A stretch of DNA of 64,000 nucleotides from BJGV01 sp964196335 (GCA_965238155.1 OZ250175.1:1612001-1676000), one strand, 5' to 3'; positions 29,697 through 40,635 are shown, counted from the first letter of the stretch. Notes: generated from the letters alone by a model not told the origin. Numbers and translations: made by a program.

Positions 29697-30616
29697 TTAA
29701 TTTTTTTACGCATATGATAACGAATATAGATAGCTAATGCGTTCATGGTAAGGGTCATCACAACCAGCACCAACCCAGCTGCCGCCGCATTGATTTGGAA
29801 TTCCTCTTGAGGCCGCGAGACCCAATTAAACATCTGGATTGGCATTACGGTGAAAGGTGCTGTCAACCACTCAAATGATAAGAAAGGGAATTCTTCTCTG
29901 ATCGGAGATGGAGGTAAAAAAGCAATAAAAGTTAATGCGCCAATAGTAATGATAGGCGCTGTCTCACCAATTGCTCTGGCTAGTCCGATAATTACACCAG
30001 TCATAATACCTGCTGCAGAATAGGGGAGCAGATGATCGGATACAGTTTGCCATTTACTTGCCCCAAGGGCATAAGCACCCTCACGAATACCTACAGGAAT
30101 CGCACGTATTGCCTCACGAGTAGCAACAATCACGACTGGCAGAATCAGTAGAGCTAATGCCAATCCTGCTGACAGAATACTCTGACCAAATCCCAGTTGA
30201 TACACAAACATACCCAACGCCAATAGACCGTAAACAATTGATGGCACTCCAGCTAAATTGGTGATATTAATTTCTATTATCTCGGTAATAATATTCTTTG
30301 GTGCATATTCTTCCAGATAAACACCTGCCCCAATTCCAATTGGAACGGCAGTAGCTGCTGTTACCAGCATCACCAATATTGTACCAACCCAGGCTGAAAG
30401 TATGCCGGCAATCTCCGGATGCCGCGAGGGAAATGATGTAAAGAAACCCCACGTGAGGCGCGGCATTCCATCAATAAGCATATGAGCAAATAGTGCAATA
30501 AAAGTAAGTACTGCAACCATCAACGCAAGTACGCCAATAACCATAAATAACTTATCAAAACGTTTGTGACGGGCAATCATGAGACGAATCTCTTGAAGAT
30601 TCTTAGTTTTATGCAT
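29690..30616 (-). CDS. pstA: Phosphate ABC transporter permease PstA
   Basis: This is one of the two membrane permeases of the Pst phosphate importer (308 aa, six transmembrane helices). The inner-membrane-component signature for coupling to the ATPase is seen as EAIRAIPVGIREGAYALGASKWQ, split over about 165-190. The stop overlaps the pstB start by 7 bases. The gap from pstC is 119 bases. Confidence 0.95.
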   Translation of the reverse strand: MHKTKNLQEIRLMIARHKRFDKLFMVIGVLALMVAVLTFIALFAHMLIDGMPRLTWGFFTSFPSRHPEIAGILSAWVGTILVMLVTAATAVPIGIGAGVYLEEYAPKNIITEIIEINITNLAGVPSIVYGLLALGMFVYQLGFGQSILSAGLALALLILPVVIVATREAIRAIPVGIREGAYALGASKWQTVSDHLLPYSAAGIMTGVIIGLARAIGETAPIITIGALTFIAFLPPSPIREEFPFLSFEWLTAPFTVMPIQMFNWVSRPQEEFQINAAAAGLVLVVMTLTMNALAIYIRYHMRKKIKW

Positions 30617-30735
30617 CAGCGCTAGTCCCGTAAATTAGAGCTAAGTTAGCTATCTGAATATTGAAGTAGAAATAACCCATATGGCTATATACTTTCTTAA
30701 GAGTTAATTAAAAGTATCTAATATTATGAGCAATG

Positions 30736-31674
30736 CTAATACACCTCACGATATCGTTTTCGCAGAATGTGGCCAAGTACATTAAATGTAAGCGTTAATA
30801 GCAACAAAGTAAGCCCGGCAGCGAAAATAGTCTGATAGCCAATACTGCCATGTGGCAAATCTCCTAAACTTACCTGCACAATATAAGCAGTAATGGTTGC
30901 AGCTGGTTCCATTGGATTCCAGGTAAGGTTAGGTTGCATGCCAGCTGCTACTGCCACTACCATAGTTTCTCCTACTGCACGAGAAATGCCAAGAATATAT
31001 GATGCGGCAATGCCTGAAAAAGCTGCTGGTATCACAACCCGAGTAGCAGACTGAAACCGTGTTGCTCCCATTGCATAGGATCCTTCACGCAGATGCATTG
31101 GCACTGCACGCATTGCATCCTCAGCCAAAGAACTAATATAGGGGATTATCATAATACCCATAACCAACCCGGCAGAAAGAAGACTAAATCCGGGAAGCTC
31201 TGGAAATATTTTTTGTAGTAAGGGTGTTACAAACAATAATGCGAAATAACCATATACGACAGTTGGTACACCACCAAGCAACTCTAAAAACGGCTTGGCG
31301 ACCTCTCGTACAGCGAAAGGTGCAAATTCTGAAAGATATATGGCAATTATAGTTCCGAGGGGAATCGCTACTATCAGCGCAACTGCTGAGCTTACGACTG
31401 TACCAGAGATTAATGGGAGTATGCCATAATGAGCGTCATCGAATAGTGGGGTCCATTGTGTATCAGTAAGAAAATCCCAAAGAGGGACCTGCTGAAAAAA
31501 TACAAGTGATTCTTTAACAAGCATTACCACAATTGAAAACGTGATTGCTACCGAAGTAAACGCCATCATAAATAATATTGTCTCAATAAAACGCTCCCGT
31601 ATATGACGACGATGACTATATCCAAGTTTTCCAGATTGACCTGTTTTGGAAAAGAACCGTAATGGCATGAACAA
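30736..31674 (-). CDS. pstC: Phosphate ABC transporter permease PstC
   Basis: This is the partner permease of PstA (312 aa, six transmembrane helices). The EAA-like coupling loop reads EDAMRAVPMHLREGSYAMG. It is the first gene of pstC-pstA-pstB. The operon lacks a pstS gene for the periplasmic phosphate-binding protein, and phoU, within this window. A Pho box and -10 lie 28-61 bases before the start codon. Confidence 0.95.
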   Translation of the reverse strand: MFMPLRFFSKTGQSGKLGYSHRRHIRERFIETILFMMAFTSVAITFSIVVMLVKESLVFFQQVPLWDFLTDTQWTPLFDDAHYGILPLISGTVVSSAVALIVAIPLGTIIAIYLSEFAPFAVREVAKPFLELLGGVPTVVYGYFALLFVTPLLQKIFPELPGFSLLSAGLVMGIMIIPYISSLAEDAMRAVPMHLREGSYAMGATRFQSATRVVIPAAFSGIAASYILGISRAVGETMVVAVAAGMQPNLTWNPMEPAATITAYIVQVSLGDLPHGSIGYQTIFAAGLTLLLLTLTFNVLGHILRKRYREVY

Positions 31675-31701
31675 AACCCTTATTTATAGATGAGATCTTG
31701 A

Positions 31702-31735
31702 ATATTACGATGGGAATGTTACATGCTTGTGACAC
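31702..31735 (-). promoter_or_regulatory. Pho box and -10 element of the pst operon
   Basis: On the minus strand two 7-mers, GTGTCAC and ATGTAAC, are repeated with an 11-base period (31717-31735). This matches the PhoB-box pattern of CTGTCAT-like repeats. Ten bases further comes TAATAT (31702-31707), where a PhoB-dependent -10 should be. No proper -35 is present, as is normal for PhoB-activated promoters. This predicts induction by phosphate starvation. Confidence 0.72.
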
Positions 31736-31981
31736 ACAAAATATGTCTACAAACTAAATCTATTTTAGATGTTTGGGTGTAACCATTTAATGCTCTAATG
31801 AGTATCAGTGCAGGATGCACTACAATAATTATTTTCAGGAATTTCTTTTATGAGAATACTAGTGGAGACTTGCAGCCCACATGGATATAAAAACTAGATA
31901 TAAACTCTCTGATAGCGGGTAAATTTATATGGCACTTAAAGATTACCAAAATTATTCCCCTAAATATCCCGCTCTTTATAC
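31736..31981. other. Intergenic stretch between pstC promoter and rpoC hairpin
   Basis: These bases, together with the flanking sites, make a 443-base gap between pstC and rpoC. I see no open reading frame with a ribosome binding site and no tRNA or other RNA gene. In particular, there is no trace of a pstS coding region. Confidence 0.6.
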
Positions 31982-32029
31982 AAGGATTATTGGTTGTAAG
32001 TAAGCACATTACGTCACAACCAAATCCTT
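31982..32029 (-). terminator. Hairpin downstream of rpoC
   Basis: AAGGATTATTGGTTGT (31982-31997) is complementary to ACAACCAAATCCTT (32016-32029) apart from a 2-base bulge, with an 18-base loop. On the minus strand it lies about 90 bases after the rpoC stop. No T-run follows, so it may be an RNA 3' end stabiliser or a weak terminator of the rpo operon. Confidence 0.55.
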
Positions 32030-32117
32030 TATTCTGACTTCATCGCGTCAATGAATTTATAAATATAACTTGGAGCAGTTAAGAACTTCTTATTTTAAAG
32101 ATAACTCACCATCCCAT

Positions 32118-35100
32118 CTAGATAGTTTCACTATTTTGTGCTTCTCCAGTGTCTTCTTTGCTAAGAAAACTACTGTCTATACCATCGTCAAGCCCCAGCT
32201 TCTGTCTTTTACGTAAATTGTGAAAAGCCAAGCCAGTTCCAGCTGGAATAAGGCGTCCGACAATCACATTTTCTTTAAGCCCGCGCAGCCTATCTTTCTT
32301 GCCCATGATAGCCGCTTCCGTAAGTACACGCGTGGTCTCTTGAAAGGAAGCAGCTGAAATAAATGAGTCTGTAGAAAGTGATGCCTTAGTAATACCTAAC
32401 AGCATAAATTCATATTCCGCCGGTTTTTTACCCTCAGCTTCCGCTTTCTCATTTTCGACTAACAAATCAGCACGCTCTACTTGCTCACCTAATATAAACC
32501 GCGTTTCTCCGGCATTGACAATCTGGACTCGACGTAGCATTTGGCGCACGATTACCTCAATATGTTTATCGTTAATCTTTACACCTTGTAAACGATAAAC
32601 ATCTTGTACTTCATCAGTTATATATCGTGCTAATGCCTCCACTCCCAACAAGCGCAAAATATCATGTGGATCAGCAGGGCCATCAACGATGCTCTCCCCC
32701 TTATTTACCACCTGACCATCATGTGCCGTCACATGCTTTTCTTTTGGAATCAGGTATTCATGTGCAACGCCCTCAGGATCAGTAATTACCAGTCGTTGCT
32801 TGCCCTTAGTGTCCTTACCGAAGGATACTGCACCAGTAACTTCTGCAAGCACACCTGCATCTTTTGGTGAACGAGCCTCAAATAATTCTGCTACACGTGG
32901 CAAACCACCCGTAATATCACGGGTTTTTGAGCTTTCCTGTGGAATTCTCGCCAGAACAGATCCTACACTTACCTGCTGCCCATCACGCACGACTATAATC
33001 GAGCCGGTTTGGAAAGTAATGTTAACTGATAAATCATCACCAGCGTGCTTTACTTCCTTTCCTTTTTCATTCAGCAGTTTCACCAATGGACGCAATCCTT
33101 TTGCCTGGGCTACACCACGTCGTTTTGGATCAATCACCACCAGTGTCGACAATCCTGTCACATCGTCAATTTGTTTAGCAACGGTCACACCCTCTTCGAC
33201 ATTTTCAAAACGTACCTTTCCGGCATATTCAGTAATTATTGGCCGGGTATGCGGATCCCATGCTGCCAGCGCCTGACCGGCTTTCACTGTTTCTTCATCA
33301 CGAACCAGCAATGTTGCTCCGTATTGGGCTTTATGACGTTCCCGCTCACGTCCGTTATCATCATGCACCACTATCTCCCCACTCCGAGAAATGGCTATTA
33401 ATTCTCCACGAGAATTTGTTACATAGCGCATCGTGGGAGAATAACGTACAGTTCCGTTGGATTTGCTCTCTACCTGACTTGCTACTGCAGTTCTTGATGC
33501 AGCCCCACCTATATGGAATGTACGCATGGTAAGCTGAGTACCCGGCTCACCAATTGATTGTGCTGCAATTACACCAACGGCTTCACCGAGGTTAACAACT
33601 GTTCCTCTTCCCAAATCCCGCCCGTAACATTTTGCACACAATCCATGACGAGTTTCGCAGGTGAGCGGAGTACGTACCTTTACCTCATCTATACCAAGAA
33701 ACTCAATGTTAGCTACAGCATTTTCATCTAAAAGAGAACCTGCGGGATAAATTACTGCCTGGTTTTCCGGATTTATGATGTCGTTTGCCGCTACTCTACC
33801 TAGGATCCGTTCATGCAACGCTTCAATAACTTCCCCCCCCTCAACCAGCGCTTTCATCGCTACGCCGTTATCTGTATTACAGTTGTCTTCGGTCACAACA
33901 AGATCCTGAGTCACATCTACTAAACGCCGAGTAAGATAGCCTGAATTAGCAGTCTTCAATGCGGTATCAGCCAACCCCTTACGTGCCCCATGAGTGGAAA
34001 TAAAGTATTGCAGCACATTAAGCCCCTCACGAAAGTTTGCAGTAATAGGCGTCTCAATGATCGAACCATCAGGCTTTGCCATCAGGCCTCGCATACCTGC
34101 TAACTGACGTATCTGAGCAGCAGAACCACGTGCACCGGAATCAGCCATCATATATATAGAGTTAAATGATTCCTGCATTAGTGGCTTACCCTTCTTGTCT
34201 TTTCTTACTTCTCCGCTTTGTGGGTCATATATTGGTTCTGTACCAAGTTGATCCATCATAGCCTTGGCGACCTGATCCCCTGCACGTCCCCAAATATCAA
34301 CTACCTTGTTATAGCGTTCACCCTGAGTCACCAAACCAGAAGTATATTGAGCTTCAATTTCTTGCACTTCCTTCTCAGAAGCCCCAATAATGTCTTGCTT
34401 CTGAACCGGTACTAGCATGTCATCCAGACAAATAGAAATTCCGGCACGTGTCGCAAAAGTAAAGCCAAAATTCATTAATTTATCTGCAAAAATTACTGTC
34501 TCACGTAATCCGCAAAGATGGAAACTAGCATTAATAAGCTTAGAAATTTCTTTTTTCTTAAGCGCTCTGTTTATTAAAGGAAATGGTAGCCCGACCGGCA
34601 AGATTTCAGATAAAAGAGCTCGCCCTACAGTTGTATCGTAACGTGTTGTTTTTTTATGTTGCTCGCCTTCAGCATCCGCTTCATATTCATTTATCCGGAC
34701 CATGATCCTGGCATTTAGCTCAACCGCACGACTTTCGTAGGCACGTGATACTTCACCTATGTTAGGAAACAACATTCCTTCTCCATTTGCACCCATTTTC
34801 TCACGAGTTATGTAATACAAACCCAATACAATATCCTGTGACGGTACAATAATTGGCTCTCCATTTGCTGGTGACAGGATATTATTGGAAGACATCATTA
34901 GAGTACGAACCTCCATCTGTGCCTCCAGAGACAACGGGACATGTACTGCCATCTGGTCACCATCGAAGTCAGCGTTAAATGCCGCACACACCAATGGATG
35001 TAACTGAATAGCCTTTCCTTCAATCAGTACAGGCTCAAATCCCTGTATACCTAAGCGATGCAGTGTTGGGGCCCGGTTCAACATTACCGGGTGTTCACGG

Positions 35101-36347
35101 ATAACATCTTCCAGAATGTCCCATACTACCGGAGTTTCGTTCTCTACTTCTCTTTTAGCCGCTTTGATAGTACTAGCTATACCCATTATTTCCAGTTTGC
35201 TGAAGATAAATGGTTTAAATAACTCCAAAGCCATCTTTTTTGGTAACCCGCATTGATGGAGTTTAAGCTGCGGCCCAACCACAATTACTGAGCGTCCAGA
35301 ATAATCAACTCTTTTGCCAAGTAAATTTTGACGAAAACGTCCACCTTTCCCCTTTATCATGTCAGCAAGTGACTTTAATGGGCGCTTGTTCGCGCCTGTC
35401 ATTGCTTTACCCCGGCGCCCATTATCCAATAAAGAATCTACAGCTTCTTGAAGCATACGTTTTTCATTACGTACAATTATTTCAGGTGCCTTCAGCTCAA
35501 GCAAACGTTTCAAACGATTGTTACGATTAATAACTCTGCGATACAAATCATTCAGATCAGATGTAGCAAAACGCCCACCGTCAAGCGGTACAAGTGGCCG
35601 TAATTCAGGCGGCAAAGCTGGTAATACTGTAAACACCATCCATTCAGGTTTGATGCCTGATTTGTTAAATGCCTCTAATATTTTCAGACGTTTTGAGAGC
35701 TTCTTTATCTTGGTTTCTGAACTGGTGGCCGCCATATCGCGTCGCAAGTTATCAATTTCAATATTGATATTTAGATTACTTAATAAATCACGAATACCTT
35801 CTGCTCCCATACTGGCATTAAAATCATCACCGTATTCCTCCATCTTGGCGCGATAATCATCGTCAGTCAGTAACTGGCATCGTGTAAGCGGGGTCATTCC
35901 TGGGTCAGTTACTACAAAGGCTTCAAAGTAAAGAACACGTTCAATGTCACGCAATGTCATATCTAAAACCATCCCTAGTCGAGATGGCAAAGATTTGAGA
36001 AACCAAATGTGTGCCACTGGCGAAGCTAATTGTATATGCCCCATACGTTCACGCCGTACTTTTGACAAAGTAACCTCAACACCACATTTCTCACAGATCA
36101 CACCCCGGTGCTTCAGGCGCTTGTATTTTCCGCACAAACATTCGTAATCTTTTACTGGACCAAAAATTTTAGCGCAGAACAAGCCGTCCCGTTCTGGTTT
36201 AAAAGTACGGTAGTTTATAGTTTCCGGTTTTTTAACCTCCCCATAAGACCAAGAACGTATTTTTTCAGGCGAAGCAAGTCCGATTTTGATTGAATCAAAT
36301 TCTTCCTTATGAGTAACCTGCTTAAATAAATCGAGTAGCGCTTTCAT
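32118..36347 (-). CDS. rpoC: DNA-directed RNA polymerase subunit beta'
   Basis: This is the largest subunit of RNA polymerase (1409 aa), forming the clamp and half of the active site. The N-terminal zinc ligands are Cys70, 72, 85 and 88. The catalytic Mg-binding motif NADFDGD is near residue 460. The second zinc site is present around DNCNTDNG and TCETRHGLCAKC. Bridge helix and trigger loop regions are intact. The ATG is preceded by AGGAG. It follows rpoB by 94 bases. It is followed by pst genes, not by rpsL as in many proteobacteria. Confidence 0.98.
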   Translation of the reverse strand: MKALLDLFKQVTHKEEFDSIKIGLASPEKIRSWSYGEVKKPETINYRTFKPERDGLFCAKIFGPVKDYECLCGKYKRLKHRGVICEKCGVEVTLSKVRRERMGHIQLASPVAHIWFLKSLPSRLGMVLDMTLRDIERVLYFEAFVVTDPGMTPLTRCQLLTDDDYRAKMEEYGDDFNASMGAEGIRDLLSNLNINIEIDNLRRDMAATSSETKIKKLSKRLKILEAFNKSGIKPEWMVFTVLPALPPELRPLVPLDGGRFATSDLNDLYRRVINRNNRLKRLLELKAPEIIVRNEKRMLQEAVDSLLDNGRRGKAMTGANKRPLKSLADMIKGKGGRFRQNLLGKRVDYSGRSVIVVGPQLKLHQCGLPKKMALELFKPFIFSKLEIMGIASTIKAAKREVENETPVVWDILEDVIREHPVMLNRAPTLHRLGIQGFEPVLIEGKAIQLHPLVCAAFNADFDGDQMAVHVPLSLEAQMEVRTLMMSSNNILSPANGEPIIVPSQDIVLGLYYITREKMGANGEGMLFPNIGEVSRAYESRAVELNARIMVRINEYEADAEGEQHKKTTRYDTTVGRALLSEILPVGLPFPLINRALKKKEISKLINASFHLCGLRETVIFADKLMNFGFTFATRAGISICLDDMLVPVQKQDIIGASEKEVQEIEAQYTSGLVTQGERYNKVVDIWGRAGDQVAKAMMDQLGTEPIYDPQSGEVRKDKKGKPLMQESFNSIYMMADSGARGSAAQIRQLAGMRGLMAKPDGSIIETPITANFREGLNVLQYFISTHGARKGLADTALKTANSGYLTRRLVDVTQDLVVTEDNCNTDNGVAMKALVEGGEVIEALHERILGRVAANDIINPENQAVIYPAGSLLDENAVANIEFLGIDEVKVRTPLTCETRHGLCAKCYGRDLGRGTVVNLGEAVGVIAAQSIGEPGTQLTMRTFHIGGAASRTAVASQVESKSNGTVRYSPTMRYVTNSRGELIAISRSGEIVVHDDNGRERERHKAQYGATLLVRDEETVKAGQALAAWDPHTRPIITEYAGKVRFENVEEGVTVAKQIDDVTGLSTLVVIDPKRRGVAQAKGLRPLVKLLNEKGKEVKHAGDDLSVNITFQTGSIIVVRDGQQVSVGSVLARIPQESSKTRDITGGLPRVAELFEARSPKDAGVLAEVTGAVSFGKDTKGKQRLVITDPEGVAHEYLIPKEKHVTAHDGQVVNKGESIVDGPADPHDILRLLGVEALARYITDEVQDVYRLQGVKINDKHIEVIVRQMLRRVQIVNAGETRFILGEQVERADLLVENEKAEAEGKKPAEYEFMLLGITKASLSTDSFISAASFQETTRVLTEAAIMGKKDRLRGLKENVIVGRLIPAGTGLAFHNLRKRQKLGLDDGIDSSFLSKEDTGEAQNSETI

Positions 36348-36441
36348 TTGTCACTCCTGTTAATCAGGGGTCAATACAAAAAAACTTCGGCAATAAATTA
36401 CAAAGTACCGGGAATTAAAAAGCAATCTCCGGTAAGCATTG

Positions 36442-39400
36442 TCAATGCCGATCCAGGTCGATGTCCATCCCAAGTGAACGAATTTCCTTTACCAATACAT
36501 TAAATGATTCTGGCATGCCGGCATCAATCTTGTGGTCACCCTTGACGATGCTCTCATATATCTTAGTACGCCCGTTCACATCATCAGACTTAACAGTCAG
36601 CATTTCCTGTAGAGTATAAGCAGCTCCATAAGCCTCTAATGCCCATACTTCCATTTCACCAAATCGTTGTCCGCCAAACTGAGCCTTACCTCCCAGCGGC
36701 TGTTGAGTTACCAAGCTGTAAGGACCTGTGGAACGCGCATGCATCTTGTCATCCACCAGATGATGTAGTTTCAAAACATGCATGTAGCCAACTGTCACAA
36801 GGCGATCAAAAGCCTCTCCGGTCCTACCATCATATAGTGCAATCTGACCTGATAACGGCAAGTCGGCGAGCTTAAGCATATCTTTAATTTCCTGCTCTGT
36901 GGCACCATCAAATACTGGAGTTGCAAAAGGTACGCCATCTTTGAGATTTCCTGCTAATTCCAGGATTTCCGCATCGGTAAGTGAAGAAATATCTTCCTGT
37001 TTACCGCTACTGTTATATATTTTATTAATAAATTTTCTAATCTCAGTAATCTTACTTTGGGCGCTAAGCATATTGCCAATTTTTAGGCCCAACCCTTTTG
37101 CCGCCCATCCAAGATGAATTTCCAGAATCTGCCCCACATTCATACGTGACGGTACACCAAGAGGATTAAGTACTACGTCAACTGGAGTACCATCAGCCAT
37201 GTAGGGCATATCTTCAACAGGTACGATCTTTGAAATTACCCCTTTATTCCCATGGCGGCCCGCCATTTTATCTCCGGGCTGTAACCGCCTCTTCACAGCA
37301 ATATAGACTTTCACCATTTTTTGTACTCCGGGCGGCAATTCGTCACCCTGAGTAAGTTTCTTTTTCTTTTCTTCAAAAGAAGCGTCAAAAGCTTTTCGTT
37401 TCTGGGTAAGGCCCTCTTTTATCTGCTCTAGCTGTATGCTTGCATCTTCATTAGACAAACGGATATCAAACCAGGAATGTGGCTCCATGCCATCAAGATA
37501 TTCCTTGGTAATACGCGCACCTTTTGAAAGTTTATTAGGCCCACCTGTCGCCACCTTACCTTTGAGCAAACGTTCAATACGCTCAAACGTGTCAGCTTCT
37601 ACAATCCGCATCTGATCAACAAGATCTTTCTTATAACGATTTAGCTCATCATCAATAATCTGCTGAGCACGTACATCACGTTCTATCCCTTCACGGGTAA
37701 ATACCTGTACGTCAATTACTGTACCGGAAATTCCTGATGGCACACGTAAGGACGTATCCTTTACATCTGATGCCTTTTCACCAAAGATTGCGCGCAAGAG
37801 TTTTTCTTCTGGTGTCAGTTGGATCTCTCCCTTTGGAGTAACCTTACCTACCAGTACGTCACCACCTTCGACTTCAGCACCAATATAGATAATACCGGAA
37901 TCATCCAAGCGCCCAAGCTGTAGTTCTGAAAGATTCGATATATCTCCGGTAATTTCTTCTGTCCCTAATTTTGTATCACGGCTTACTACTACAAGCTCTT
38001 CAATATGAATGGATGTAAATCGATCTTCAGAAACAATGCGTTCAGATATCAGAATTGAATCCTCAAAGTTGTAACCATTCCACGGCATGAATGCAACCAA
38101 CATATTCTGACCCAAAGCCAACTCACCCATATCTGTAGAAGCGCCGTCTGCGACTACGTCACCAGCAGCAATTACATCACCTTCTTTCACTAAAGGGCGC
38201 TGGTTGATATTTGTATTCTGATTAGAACGAGTATATTTTGTAAGATTGTAAATATCGACACCCACTTCACCAGCACGTGTTTCAGCATCATGCACTCGTA
38301 CTACAATACGTCCTGCATCAACATAATCTACTATGCCTGCACGCCCTGCCATTACTGCGGTGCCAGAGTCTATTGCCACTACCCGCTCTATTCCCGTACC
38401 AACAAGTGATTTTTCAGCACGAAGGCAAGGCACTGCCTGACGTTGCATATTTGATCCCATCAAAGCACGATTAGCGTCATCATGCTCTAAAAATGGAATT
38501 AGTGAAGCTGCAACTGAAACGATTTGTGCCGGAGCCACGTCCATATATTCGATACGATCTGGTGCCGCCAATGTGAATTCATTCTTATGACGACAAGAAA
38601 CAATATCCTTAATGAATTTACTATGGCGGTCTAGCTGTGCATTTGCTTGAGCAATAACATATCGGCCTTCCTCAATAGCCGACAAGTAATCAATCTCATC
38701 AGTAACTTTATTATTTTTTACTTTACGATATGGCGTTTCTAGAAAACCATATTGATTGGTGCGTGCATATAACGCAAGCGAGTTTATAAGCCCGATATTT
38801 GGGCCTTCCGGGGTCTCAATCGGACATACTCTGCCATAGTGAGTCGGATGAACATCTCGCACTTCAAATCCTGCTCTCTCACGTGTCAGACCTCCAGGCC
38901 CTAAAGCAGACACGCGGCGCTTATGTGTAATCTCAGAAAGGGGATTAGTCTGATCCATAAATTGAGATAACTGACTAGAACCAAAGAACTCACGTACTGC
39001 CGCAGATACAGGTTTAGCATTAATTAAGTCGTGTGGCATCAGGTTGTCTGATTCCGCCTGACTTAAACGTTCTTTTACAGCTCGTTCAACCCTAATAAGT
39101 CCGGAACGAAATTGGTTTTCTGCTAACTCACCGACATACCGAACACGACGATTACCAAGGTGGTCAATATCATCCACTTCACCACGGCCATTCCGGAGCT
39201 CTACCAGGATCATTATTATTGCAATAATATCTTCATTCGACAAAGTAGTGGGTCCGGTCAACTCAGTCTTACCAACGCGGCGATTAAACTTCATCCGTCC
39301 GACCGCTGATAAGTCATAGCGCTCAGGTGCATAGAATAGCCCATTAAATAGTGCCTTGACCGCATCCTCAGTAGGTGGCTCACCAGGACGCATCATACGG

Positions 39401-40515
39401 TAAATTGCCACCTGAGCGGTCAACTGGTCAGTAGTTTCATCTATCCTCAAAGTCTGCGATATATATGCACCCTGATCAAGATCATTTGTATAAATAGTGT
39501 AAAGTTTTTCAATGTTGGCTTCACGAAATTTAGCAATAAGCTCCTCAGTAATTTCATCATTAGCCAGTGCTATAATCTCTCCTGTTTCCTGATCCAATAC
39601 ATTGTGCCCTAACACCCGTCCCAGCAGAAAATCCTCTGGTACTGAAAGTTTGTTTACCCCTGCTTGCTCTAATTCGCGAGTATGCTTAGCAGTTATACGC
39701 TTATCTTTTTGAACAATCACTTTTCCGCTTTTAGTAACAATGTCAAGACGAGCTACATCACCACGTAAGCGCTCTGGAACTAGTTCAAACTTAATACTCT
39801 TTTTGGAGATATGGAATACATCAAATGCGAAAAAACCAGCAAGAATTTGCTCCGATGTATAGCCTAAAGCTTTTAGAAGCACTGTGATAGGCATTTTACG
39901 ACGGCGATCTACTCGGAAATAAAGATAATCTTTGGGATCAAATTCAAAGTCAAGCCAAGAACCTCTATATGGAATGATTCGCGCTGAAAACAGTAATTTC
40001 CCGGACGAATGTGTCTTACCCCGATCATGTTCAAAAAATACTCCGGGCGAACGGTGCAGTTGGGACACGATCACACGTTCAGTACCGTTAATAACAAACG
40101 AACCGGTTTTAGTCATCAGAGGGATTTCCCCCATATAGACCACCTGTTCCCTCACTTCCTTTGGGGTTGGCTTGGAAGCTTCTTTGTCCATGATAGTTAA
40201 TCGTGCTTTGGCGCGTAATGGCGAAGCATACGTGAGACCACGTTGCTGACATTCCTTAACATCAAAAGGAGGAGCGCCAAGTATATAGCTAACGAAGTCA
40301 AGACGAGCATTCTTAGAATGACTTTCAATTGGAAAAATAGAAGTGAATGCTGCTTGTAGCCCACGATTTTCCCTTTCAGATGCAGGGATATGCTCTTGTA
40401 AAAAAGCTGCGTAAGATTCAAGCTGAGTCGCAAGTAAAAATGGAATTGGTAAAACACTTGCACGCTTTGCAAAACTTTTGCGAATACGCTTTTTCTCGGT
40501 AAATGAATAGCTCAT
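36442..40515 (-). CDS. rpoB: DNA-directed RNA polymerase subunit beta
   Basis: This is the beta subunit of RNA polymerase (1357 aa). The rifampicin pocket reads GSSQLSQFMDQTNPLSE and THKRRVSALG, the wild-type sensitive form. The C-terminal active-site segments KMAGRHGNKGV and the RFGEMEVWALEAYGA region are present. The start is preceded by a strong CCGGAGAAATTCT ribosome site. It follows rplL by 143 bases that contain a hairpin (40617-40635). Confidence 0.98.
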   Translation of the reverse strand: MSYSFTEKKRIRKSFAKRASVLPIPFLLATQLESYAAFLQEHIPASERENRGLQAAFTSIFPIESHSKNARLDFVSYILGAPPFDVKECQQRGLTYASPLRAKARLTIMDKEASKPTPKEVREQVVYMGEIPLMTKTGSFVINGTERVIVSQLHRSPGVFFEHDRGKTHSSGKLLFSARIIPYRGSWLDFEFDPKDYLYFRVDRRRKMPITVLLKALGYTSEQILAGFFAFDVFHISKKSIKFELVPERLRGDVARLDIVTKSGKVIVQKDKRITAKHTRELEQAGVNKLSVPEDFLLGRVLGHNVLDQETGEIIALANDEITEELIAKFREANIEKLYTIYTNDLDQGAYISQTLRIDETTDQLTAQVAIYRMMRPGEPPTEDAVKALFNGLFYAPERYDLSAVGRMKFNRRVGKTELTGPTTLSNEDIIAIIMILVELRNGRGEVDDIDHLGNRRVRYVGELAENQFRSGLIRVERAVKERLSQAESDNLMPHDLINAKPVSAAVREFFGSSQLSQFMDQTNPLSEITHKRRVSALGPGGLTRERAGFEVRDVHPTHYGRVCPIETPEGPNIGLINSLALYARTNQYGFLETPYRKVKNNKVTDEIDYLSAIEEGRYVIAQANAQLDRHSKFIKDIVSCRHKNEFTLAAPDRIEYMDVAPAQIVSVAASLIPFLEHDDANRALMGSNMQRQAVPCLRAEKSLVGTGIERVVAIDSGTAVMAGRAGIVDYVDAGRIVVRVHDAETRAGEVGVDIYNLTKYTRSNQNTNINQRPLVKEGDVIAAGDVVADGASTDMGELALGQNMLVAFMPWNGYNFEDSILISERIVSEDRFTSIHIEELVVVSRDTKLGTEEITGDISNLSELQLGRLDDSGIIYIGAEVEGGDVLVGKVTPKGEIQLTPEEKLLRAIFGEKASDVKDTSLRVPSGISGTVIDVQVFTREGIERDVRAQQIIDDELNRYKKDLVDQMRIVEADTFERIERLLKGKVATGGPNKLSKGARITKEYLDGMEPHSWFDIRLSNEDASIQLEQIKEGLTQKRKAFDASFEEKKKKLTQGDELPPGVQKMVKVYIAVKRRLQPGDKMAGRHGNKGVISKIVPVEDMPYMADGTPVDVVLNPLGVPSRMNVGQILEIHLGWAAKGLGLKIGNMLSAQSKITEIRKFINKIYNSSGKQEDISSLTDAEILELAGNLKDGVPFATPVFDGATEQEIKDMLKLADLPLSGQIALYDGRTGEAFDRLVTVGYMHVLKLHHLVDDKMHARSTGPYSLVTQQPLGGKAQFGGQRFGEMEVWALEAYGAAYTLQEMLTVKSDDVNGRTKIYESIVKGDHKIDAGMPESFNVLVKEIRSLGMDIDLDRH

Positions 40516-40616
40516 AGAATTTCTCCGGGGGAGCAGAAAACAAAGTTTAAGCTTCTGACTACTGTGTTATGCATTTAGTGATACTAAAAAATTATGGATC
40601 CAAAAAGACAGCATTA

Positions 40617-40635
40617 GCGACACACCCTGTGCCGC
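40617..40635 (-). promoter_or_regulatory. Hairpin between rplL and rpoB, possible attenuator or processing site
   Basis: On the minus strand GCGGCAC (40629-40635) pairs with GTGTCGC (40617-40623) with one G-U pair and a 5-base loop. TAATGCTGTC and five T follow. In E. coli the same gap has an attenuator and an RNase III site that lower rpoBC expression relative to rplJL. The position is the same, but the sequence relation is not established. Confidence 0.5.

Noticed and set aside
32800..33276. Long open frame on the plus strand inside rpoC
   Set aside because: It is antisense to an intact, highly conserved gene and has no independent coding features.
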